A stretch of DNA of 64,000 bases. Source: CAVWSM01 sp963798505. Lineage in GTDB: Bacteria; Actinomycetota; Actinomycetes; Jiangellales; Jiangellaceae. The notes under the pieces were generated by a model, which saw only the letters and a list, made by a program, of their open reading frames with translations, was not told where the DNA came from and made no database searches. How positions within the stretch are numbered: position 1 is the stretch's first letter; every line of letters begins with the position of its first letter. Positions 56,921 to 64,000 of this stretch are shown one piece after another. The translations under genes were made by a program, and so were the position numbers. The stretch is from positions 310,001-374,000 of the forward strand of contig CAWCTX010000005.1 of NCBI GenBank assembly GCA_963798505.1, given 5' to 3'.

Positions 56921-58423
56921 CCGATCCCATCCTGCACATGACCGGGATCGTCAAGCAGTTCCCCGGAGTGCGCGCGCTCGACGGGGTCGAGCTCGAGGTG
57001 CTGCCTGGAGAGGTGCACTGCCTGCTCGGGCAGAACGGTGCCGGCAAGTCAACGCTCATCAAGGTGCTCGCCGGTGCACACCAGCCCAATGAGGGCACGA
57101 TCACCTGGCAGGGCGAGCAGGTGCGCCTCGCAAACCCGGCCGCGGCGACCAGGCTCGGCATCGCCACGATCTACCAGGAGCTCGACCTCGTCGACGGCCT
57201 CTCGGTCGCCGAGAACATCTTCCTGGGACACGAGCTCGCCACCGCGGGCTTCGCACGGCGCGGCGAGCTGAAGCGCACCACCGCCGCCCTGCTCGCCCGG
57301 CTCGGGCACCCGGAGATCTCACCCGGCACCGAGCTGGGTCGGCTGTCCGCGGCCGGCAAGCAGATCGTCAGCATGGCGCGGGCGCTGTCCCACAACGCGC
57401 GGCTCATCGTCATGGACGAGCCGTCGGCCGTCCTCGACGAGGGAGAGGTCAGGCGGCTGTTCACCGTCATCCGCGACCTCACGCGCGACGAGTGTCGCCG
57501 TCATCTACATCTCGCACCGGTTGGAGGAGATCCGCGAGATCGGCGACCGAGTCACCGTCCTCAAGGACGGACGCACCGTCGCCACCGGGTTGTCCGCCAA
57601 GGACACCCCGACCGCCGACGTCATCCGCCTGATGACCGGCCGCACGGTTGAGTACGTCTTCCCGCCTCGTCGCACCGAACCCGCGCAGGGGGAGCCGGTG
57701 CTGTCGGTCCATGGGCTGAGCCGCGGCCGCGAGTTCCAAGACGTGTCGTTCGACGTGCATGCGGGTGAGATCGTGGGGCTCGCCGGCCTTGTCGGCTCGG
57801 GCCGGTCGGAGATCCTGGAGACGGTCTACGGAGCCCGCCGCGCCCAAGGCGGCAGCGTGACGGTCAGCGGTCGAAAGATGCGCCACGGCTCGGTCAGCGC
57901 AGCGGTTGCCGCCGGCATGGGCCTGTGCCCCGAGGAGCGCAAGAGCCAGGGACTCATCCTCGGCGAGTCGGTCACCGCCAACGTCACGCTCGCATCGCTG
58001 TCCAGCTTCGCCAGTGCGAGCTTCCTAAGCCGCTCGGCGGAGGCCGCGGCAACCAGTGAGCAAGTCGCTGCGCTCGACATCCGCCCCCACAACCCGCAGC
58101 GTGCGGCCCGCACCCTGTCGGGCGGCAACCAACAGAAAGTCGTTCTGGCCCGCTGGCTGCTCAAGGACTGCAAGGTGCTGCTGCTCGACGAGCCGACGCG
58201 TGGCGTCGATGTCGGCGCCCGCAGCGAGCTCTACACCCTCATCCGCAAGTTGGCCGACAACGGTGTCGCCATCGTCCTCGTCAGCAGCGAGGTGCCCGAG
58301 GTCCTGGGTCTCGCCGACCGGGTCCTCGTCATCCGCGAGGGCCGCGTCGTACACCAAGGTCCAGCCGCCGAGATCGACGAGCACAAGGTGCTCGACCTAG
58401 TCATGGAAGGAAGAGCCGCGTGA
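56917..58423 (+). CDS. Sugar ABC transporter ATP-binding protein (RbsA/MglA type), one frameshift
   Basis: This is a tandem ATPase of about 501 residues that powers ribose/galactose-type sugar import. Half one: Walker A LLGQNGAGKSTLIKVL, signature-like RLSAAGKQIVSMARALS, Walker B LIVMDEPSAVLD. Half two: degenerate Walker A GLVGSGRSEILE, CPEERKSQGL, signature TLSGGNQQKVVLARWL, and LLLDEPTRGVDVGARSE. An extra base near 57493 shifts the frame; VAVIYISHRLEEIREIGDR resumes in the second. Its end overlaps the permease start by GTGA. Confidence 0.94.
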
Positions 58424-59495
58424 GCGAGCAAAACATACCCACGACGGCGCAGCCCTCGGCCGTGCCACCCCCAGACGAGCACCAGCGCGTGGAGGCGGAG
58501 AGCGGCTCTACCGGCAGCCCAGGAGTCGATGCTCGTTCGCGTCCTGGGGAGCCCTGCCGGCCGCAACCTCGGTCTGGTCATCGCACTGCTCATCCTCGTC
58601 ATCGTCGGCGTGGCCACCGCTGGTGACCGGTTCGCCAGCGTCGACAACGTCGAGACCATCCTGCGACTGGCCTCGGTGATCGGCGTCATCAGCGTCGGGA
58701 TGACGTTCGTGATCATCGGTGGCGGCATCGACCTGTCCGTCGGCGCCATCACCGCGCTCGCGTCGGTCTGGGCCACCACGGTCGCGACGCAGACGATGGC
58801 CGAGGACACGCACTGGATCGTCATGGTGTTCGTGGCCCTCGCGGTCGGGGCCGGATGTGGCCTCGTCAACGGTGTCCTCATCGCCTACGGACGGATCGCC
58901 CCGTTCATCGTGACCCTCGCGATGCTCGCCGCGGCACGCGGCCTCGCGGAGATCATCTCCGAGCGTCGCACGCAGCTCGTGGAAGTGCGCGAGTTCGTCG
59001 ACTTCTTCAACGGCGAGGTCCTCGGCGTCCCGCGGCTGGTGATCATCTTTGCGCTCGTCGCGATCGCCGGGTGGATCCTGCTCAACCGCACGACCTTCGG
59101 CCGCCGGACGATAGCTGTCGGCGGCAACGCCGAGGCCGCCCGGCTTGCGGGCATCAAGGTCCAGCGACACACCGCACTGCTGTACGTGCTGGTCGGCGTC
59201 GCGTGCGGCATCGCCGCCGTCATGCTTGTTGCGCGCACGGCGACGGGCAGCTCGACCCACGGCGGGCTCTACGAGCTCGATGCCATCGCGGCGGTCGTCA
59301 TCGGCGGCACGCTTCTCAGCGGCGGGCGGGGAACGATCGTCGGCACCGTCCTCGGGGTGCTGATCTTCACAGACGCTCACCAACATCTTCACGCTCAACA
59401 ACATCGGCTCGTCCAACCAGGCCGTCGCCAAGGGCGCCATCATCATCATCGCCGTGCTGCTGCAGCAGCGCGTACAGCGCTCCAGCAGTGCCTAG
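58420..59495 (+). CDS. Sugar ABC transporter permease (RbsC type), two frameshifts
   Basis: This is a polytopic permease of about 357 residues with helices such as NLGLVIALLILVIVGVATAG, VIGVISVGMTFVIIGGGIDL, LALVNGVLIAYGR-like GLVNGVLIAYGRIAPFIVTL and YELDAIAAVVIGGTLLSGGR (family motif). The GTG at 58420 overlaps the ATPase stop. Extra bases near 58520 and 59372 break the frame; the C-terminus LTNIFTLNNIGSSNQAVAKG then ends at the TAG at 59495. Net +2 matches the length. Confidence 0.9.
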
Positions 59496-59551
59496 CGCAA
59501 CACAGACCCCGCACCACGCAAACAGTGTCGACCCACACCAAGGAGACAGGG

Positions 59552-60614
59552 ATGTCCAGCAACCACGCTCGGACCGAAGCGTCGGTTCCTCACGATCGTC
59601 GGCACTGTCGTTGCCGCCGGACTGATCGTGACCGGATGTACCAGCAATGACCCCGAGGAGGAGGAGCCTGCGGGCGGCGGCAGCACCCAGGCGGCGGGCA
59701 GCAGCAACGACGACCCCGGCGAAGAGGTCACCATCGGCTTCTCCGGGCCGCTCGCCGACCACGGCTGGCTCGCCGCGGTCAACTCGTCCGCTCTCGCCGA
59801 GGCGGAGGAGTACGAGGACATCACGCTGCGCACCGCAGAGGCGACCAACGACGCAAGCCTGCAGATCGCCCAGATCGAGACCTTCATCAACGAGGGTGTC
59901 GACGCGATCGTGCTGCTGCCCACCGACGGTGCGCAGCTCACCGAGGTGGCGACGCGCGCGATGGACGCCGGCATCATCGTCGTCAACGTCGACCGCGAGT
60001 TCTCCAGCCCGTTCGCGGCGCGGACGACGATCCTGGGTGACAACTACGGGATGGGTGTCTCCGCAGGCACCTACGCCTGCCAGGTCATCGAGGAGGGCAA
60101 CATCGCCGACCCGGTGATCGCCGAGATCCAGGGCATCGCGGCACTGCCGCTGACCCAGGATCGCTCGCAGGGGTTTGCTGACGCGCTCGAGGCCTGCGAC
60201 CAGACAGTCGACAACCAGGTGTCCGCCGAGTTCACGGTGGAGTCGGGCGAGGAGCAGGCGTCCAACCTCCTGCAGGCCGCGCCGCAGCTCGACATCGTCT
60301 GGAACCACGACGACGACCAGGGTGTCGGCGTCAAGCAGGCGTTCGACAACGCCGGTCGCGACGAGTTCGCCTTTATCGGCGGTGCCGGATCGTGCAACGC
60401 CATGCAGTGGATCCAGGACGGCGAGATGGCGGCGACGATCCTCTACCCGCCGACCCAGGCTGCTGACGGCATCCGGCTCGCCCGACTGCTCGCGCAGAAC
60501 AAGGGCATGTCCGACCTGGTCCAGGTCGACGTGCCGCGGCGCATCGTCCTCAACGCTCCGGTCGTGACGGCCGACAACGTCGCCGAATTCGAGCCGCTCT
60601 GCTTCGAGTCCTGA
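59552..60614 (+). CDS. Sugar ABC transporter substrate-binding lipoprotein (RbsB type), one frameshift
   Basis: This is a periplasmic-binding-protein type 1 lipoprotein of about 353 residues. The signal TIVGTVVAAGLIVTGCTSN carries a lipobox, followed by an acidic linker (DPEEEEPAGGGS). The binding fold begins VTIGFSGPLADHGWLAAVNS and includes VDAIVLLPTDGAQL, IVVNVDREF and QLDIVWNHDDDQGVG. The ATG at 59552 with AGGAGA upstream is out of frame with the body until one base near 59583 is removed. It completes the ROK-ATPase-permease-binding protein operon. Confidence 0.92.
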
Positions 60615-60622
60615 CAAAGTGC

Positions 60623-60721
60623 CCGCGGAATGACCACGTGAAGCAGGACTGCCCCTGCACCGCCAGGCTTCTAAGCCTGGTGGTGCGCGGCAGAACCTGC
60701 TGAACGTGGTCATTCCCGCGG
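60623..60721. terminator. Long 99-base hairpin after the sugar ABC operon
   Basis: Outer arms CCGCGGAATGACCACGT (60623-60639) and 60704-60721 pair with one bulge. Inner segments GCAGG, GCC, GCACC and CCAGGCTT (60663-60670) pair in order with the 3' half (AAGCCTGG at 60673-60680 and beyond) to leave a two-base loop. It begins nine bases after the RbsB-type stop. It is far longer than a normal intrinsic terminator and has no T-run. A repeat element or a structured RNA is possible. Confidence 0.8.
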
Positions 60722-60757
60722 CGTCTGGCCGAGCTCGAACGCTGAGGGGACACACCG

Positions 60758-61939
60758 ATGACTGAAGCGAACAAGCCCGCGCTGCGCGTGGGCATGGTCG
60801 GGTACGCCTTCATGGGCAAGGCCCACTCCCAGGCCTGGCGATCGGCAAACCGGTTCTTCGATCTGCCGCTGGACGTCGACATGGCCGTCATCTGCGGACG
60901 GGACGAGGCTGCCGTGGAGACGGCGCGGCGCACGCTCGGCTGGCGCGAGGGGCTGGCCGACTGGCGGCAGCTCGTGGCCCGCGACGACATCGACCTGGTT
61001 GACGTATGCACACCGGGGGACACCCACGCCGAGATCGCGATCACCGCCCTGGAGGCCGGCAAGCATGTGCTGTGCGAGAAGCCGCTGGCCAACTCCGTCG
61101 AGGAGGCCGAACTCATGGCGGCGGCCGCGACGGCTGCGCAGGCCAGCGGAGTCCGGTCGATGGTCGGCTTCACCTACCGTCGTGTCCCGGCGATCGGCCT
61201 GGCCCGTCGGCTCGTCGAGCAGGGCCGGATTGGCACGATCCGCCACGTGCGTGCGCAGTACCTCCAGGACTGGATCACCGACCCGGAGGCGCCGCTGTCC
61301 TGGCGGCTGCAGAAGGACAAGGCCGGCTCCGGCGCGCTGGGCGACATCGGTGCGCACATTGTCGACCTGACGCAGTACATCACCGGCGAGCGGATCACCG
61401 GTGTGTCGGCCATTCTCGAGACGTTCGTCAAGGAACGGCCATTGCCCGCGTCGTTCAGCGGGTTGTCGGGCGTCGCAGGCACCGAGCGCGGGGAGGTCAC
61501 GGTCGACGACGCCGCTGTGTTCCTGGCACGGTTCACCGGCGGAGCGGTCGCAACGTTCGAGGCGACGCGGTTCGCAGCTGGTCGCAAGAACGCCATCCGC
61601 ATCGAGATCAACGGGTCGAAGGGCAGCCTCGCGTTCGACTTCGAGGACATGAACGTCCTGAACTTCCATGACCACACCGAGGACCCCGAGATCGCTGGGT
61701 TCCGCCGGATCCTGGTCACCGAGCCAGTGCATCCATACGTTGGCGCATGGTGGCCCCCGGGACACTTGCTCGGCTACGAGCACGCCTTTACCCACCAGGT
61801 CGTCGACCTTGTCGAGGCCATCGCCGCCGGCACCGACCCGCTGCCGTCGTTCGACGACGGACTGCAGGTGCAACGCGTGCTCGCCGCGGTGGAGACCAGC
61901 GCCGGCAAAGACAGCGTCTGGACGGAGATCCCCGCATGA
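60758..61939 (+). CDS. Gfo/Idh/MocA family oxidoreductase
   Basis: This is an intact 393-residue NAD(P)-dependent sugar or cyclitol dehydrogenase. The Rossmann start reads LRVGMVGYAFMGKAHSQAWR, the catalytic Lys lies in HVLCEKPLANSVEEAELMAA, and GSGALGDIGAHIVDLTQYIT is the conserved active-site His region. It overlaps the xylose isomerase-like gene by ATGA. Oxidation at C3 or of an inositol would suit its neighbours, but the substrate is unknown. Confidence 0.94.
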   Translation: MTEANKPALRVGMVGYAFMGKAHSQAWRSANRFFDLPLDVDMAVICGRDEAAVETARRTLGWREGLADWRQLVARDDIDLVDVCTPGDTHAEIAITALEAGKHVLCEKPLANSVEEAELMAAAATAAQASGVRSMVGFTYRRVPAIGLARRLVEQGRIGTIRHVRAQYLQDWITDPEAPLSWRLQKDKAGSGALGDIGAHIVDLTQYITGERITGVSAILETFVKERPLPASFSGLSGVAGTERGEVTVDDAAVFLARFTGGAVATFEATRFAAGRKNAIRIEINGSKGSLAFDFEDMNVLNFHDHTEDPEIAGFRRILVTEPVHPYVGAWWPPGHLLGYEHAFTHQVVDLVEAIAAGTDPLPSFDDGLQVQRVLAAVETSAGKDSVWTEIPA

Positions 61940-63096
61940 GCGCCTACACCCCGACGCCTGCCGACAAGTTCAGCTTCGGCCTGTGGACGGTCGGGTGGCA
62001 GGGGGTCGACGTCTTCGGCGGCGCGGTTCGCCCACGGCTCGACCCGGTGCAGACCGTACACAAGCTCGCCGAGCTGGGCGCTGCAGGCGTCACGTTCCAC
62101 GACGACGACCTGGTGCCGGACGACGCCCTACGAGACGCCATGCTCGAGCGGTTCGGCAAGGCGCTGGCAGAGACGGGCCTCGTCGTCGAGATGGCGACGA
62201 CCAATCTGTTCAGCCACCCGGTGTTCAAGGACGGCGGCCTCACCGCCAACGACCGTGACGTACGGCGCTACGCGTTGCGCAAGGTGCTGCGCAACATCGA
62301 CCTGGCCGCCGAGCTCGGAGCCAAGACCTACGTGCTGTGGGGCGGTCGCGAGGGCGCAGAGTCCGGGGCGGCCAAGGATGTCAACGCCGCACTCGACCGC
62401 TACCGAGAGTCGATGAACATCTTGTGCGCCTACGTGCGTGAGCAGGGGTACGACATCCGGTTCGCCCTCGAGCCCAAGCCCAACGAGCCGCGCGGCGACA
62501 TCCTGTTGCCGACCGTGGGCCACGCCATCGCGTTCATCGGCGAGCTCGACGAGCCCGCCCGCGTAGGCCTCAACCCCGAGGTCGGCCACGAGGAGATGGC
62601 CGGGCTCAACTATGCGCACGGCATCTCCCAGGCCCTGTGGCACGACAAGCTGTTCCACATCGACCTCAACGGCCAGCACGGACCGCGGTTCGACCAGGAC
62701 CTGCGGTTCGGCGCCGGCAACCTGCGCGGCGCCTTCTGGACGATTGACGTGCTGCTCGGCGCCGGCACCGGCAAGTCGTACGACGGCTTCGTGCACTTCG
62801 ACTACAAGCCACCGCGCAGCGAGGACATCGAGGGTGTGTGGGACACCGCGCGGGCATGCATGCGCAACTACCTCATCCTGCGTGACAAGGTCCGCGCGTT
62901 CCGTGCCGACCCCGAGGTGGTGGAGGCGCTGCGTGCGGCACGGGTCGACGAGCTCGCCCTGCCCACGCTCGGCGCCGGTGAGTCGTTGGCCGACCTGCGC
63001 AACGAGCCGTTCGACGTCGACGCTGCCGCTGCTCGCGGCATGCACTTCGAACGGCTCGACCAGCTAGCCATGGAGCACCTGCTCGGCGTCCGCTGA
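61936..63096 (+). CDS. xylA: Xylose isomerase
   Basis: This is a 386-residue metal-dependent aldose-ketose isomerase of the actinobacterial (short) class. Signatures: FSFGLWTVGWQGVDVFG, GVTFHDDDLVPDD (catalytic His/Asp), YVLWGGREGAESGAA, FALEPKPNEPRGDI (metal Glu and Lys), LNPEVGHEEMAG, HIDLNGQHGPRFDQDLRFG and HFDYKPPRSEDIEGVW. It is coupled to the dehydrogenase upstream. Substrate may be xylose or another aldose of this pathway. Confidence 0.95.
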   Translation: MSAYTPTPADKFSFGLWTVGWQGVDVFGGAVRPRLDPVQTVHKLAELGAAGVTFHDDDLVPDDALRDAMLERFGKALAETGLVVEMATTNLFSHPVFKDGGLTANDRDVRRYALRKVLRNIDLAAELGAKTYVLWGGREGAESGAAKDVNAALDRYRESMNILCAYVREQGYDIRFALEPKPNEPRGDILLPTVGHAIAFIGELDEPARVGLNPEVGHEEMAGLNYAHGISQALWHDKLFHIDLNGQHGPRFDQDLRFGAGNLRGAFWTIDVLLGAGTGKSYDGFVHFDYKPPRSEDIEGVWDTARACMRNYLILRDKVRAFRADPEVVEALRAARVDELALPTLGAGESLADLRNEPFDVDAAAARGMHFERLDQLAMEHLLGVR

Positions 63097-63133
63097 CGCC
63101 CGGCCTGTGGCGAACGAACTCGAGGAGGAGCGA

Positions 63134-64000
63134 ATGCCACGTCCCGTCACTCTGTTCACCGGCCAGTGGGCCGACCTGCCGTTCGAGGAGATGTGCCGGT
63201 TGGCGTCCGAATGGGGATACGACGGCCTGGAGATCGCTTGTTGGGGTGACCATCTCGACGTCTGGAAGGCGGCCGAGGACGACTCGTACGTCCAAGCAAG
63301 CTCGACCTGCTGGAGAAGCACAACCTCAAGGTCTGGACCATCTCCAACCACCTCACCGGCCAGGCGGTCTGCGACGACCCGATCGACCAGCGGCACGCAA
63401 GACATTCTGCCGTCTCGCATCTGGGGCGACGGCGACCCAGAAGGCGTGCGGCAACGCGCCGCCGAGGAGATGAGCGATGACCGCACGCGCTGCCGCCAAG
63501 CTCGGCGTCAAGACCGTCGTGGGCTTCACCGGATCGGCCATCTGGAAGTACGTCGCGATGTTCCCGCCGGCGTCGCAGGCGCTGGTCGACGCGGGCTACC
63601 AAGACTTCGCCGACCGGTGGAACCCCATCCTCGACGTCTTCGACGAGGTGGGCGTGCGGTTCGCGCACGAGGTGCATCCGAGCGAGATCGCCTACGACTA
63701 CTGGACCACCGTGCGTACGCTCGAGGCGATCGGTCACCGCGAGGCCTTCGGCCTCAACTGGGACCCGTCGCACTTCGTCTGGCAGGACCTCGACCCAGTC
63801 GGATTCCTGTGGGACTTCAAGGACCGCATCTACCACGTCGACTGCAAGGACGCGAAGCGCCTTGTCGGCAACGGTCGCAACGGCCGGATGGGGTCGCACC
63901 TCGCGTGGGGTGACCCGCGCCGCGGCTGGGACTTCGTGTCGACGGGACACGGCGACGTCCCGTGGGAGCAGTGCTTCCGCATGCTCAACACCATCGGCTA
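63134..64000 (+). CDS. Sugar phosphate isomerase/epimerase, partial at window end, three frameshifts
   Basis: This is a TIM-barrel AP-endonuclease-2-like isomerase. The start reads LFTGQWADLPFEEMCRLASE with WGYDGLEIACWGDHLDV. It then continues in other frames as KLDLLEKHNLKVWTISNHLT, ILPSRIWGDGDPEGVRQRAA, and TARAAAKLGVKTVVGFTGSA, FAHEVHPSEIAYDYWTT, LNWDPSHFVWQDLDP and YHVDCKDAKRL. One base is missing near 63300, and extra bases lie near 63400 and 63480. GAGGAGGAG precedes the ATG. It follows xylA by 37 bases in the same operon and has no stop before base 64000. Confidence 0.87.

Noticed and set aside
57480..57530. Programmed frameshifting in the sugar ABC ATPase and other split genes
   Set aside because: No slippery heptamer with a downstream structure was seen, and the same break type occurs at random points in unrelated genes, so sequence error is simpler.

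Overview
The window is high-GC, densely coded DNA with many GTG starts and ATGA/GTGA stop-start overlaps. It carries F420-type oxidoreductases, a RamB-type regulator, SigE-family sigma and ROK regulators, which points to an actinobacterium. The gene set resembles Nocardioidaceae/Propionibacteriales; that placement is an inference, because no 16S or ribosomal protein gene is present.

Layout. 0-4.9 kb: the end of a 5'-nucleotidase-type phosphoesterase, a GNAT acetyltransferase, an LLM-class oxidoreductase, then recO and uppS. 4.9-24.5 kb: a catabolic island. A badI-like ring hydrolase, thiolase, two SDRs, RidA, a PaaX-family regulator, an aryl-CoA ligase and a fused flavin monooxygenase/old-yellow-enzyme protein together look like aerobic CoA-dependent 2-aminobenzoate (anthranilate) degradation. 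The monooxygenase leads an overlapping run with an NDP-forming acyl-CoA synthetase, a badly frameshifted AMP-dependent ligase and an acyl-CoA mutase large subunit that lacks a B12 domain. The glyoxylate-bypass genes aceA-aceB with a divergent RamB-type regulator follow, and would use the acetyl-CoA produced. 24.5-31.2 kb: a SigE-family sigma factor with a membrane partner, a Zur-controlled znuABC zinc importer with two clear Zur boxes, and a YibE/F membrane protein. 31.2-44 kb: housekeeping genes glyS, dusB, ppdK, dgt and dnaG, interrupted by a DUF559/AbiEi-like gene bracketed by palindromic repeats and by a Phd/PIN toxin-antitoxin pair. 44-46.8 kb: a DUF4062 STAND ATPase and a hydrolase remnant. 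46.8-64 kb: carbohydrate utilisation, with a 5'-truncated GH3 glucosidase, two ROK regulators, a Tat-exported TIM-barrel protein, a large secreted ThuA/sugar-dehydrogenase/PKD/CBM protein, a ribose-type ABC importer, and a Gfo/Idh dehydrogenase-xylose isomerase-epimerase operon that runs off the window.

About 20 genes are broken by single-base indels, nearly all +1 insertions, while their protein similarity continues in another frame. I annotate these as single genes with frameshifts, because sequencing or assembly error is the simplest explanation. Intergenic spaces are rich in long inverted repeats, several sharing GATC or GATCTTG ends. No tRNA, rRNA, CRISPR array or transposase was seen.
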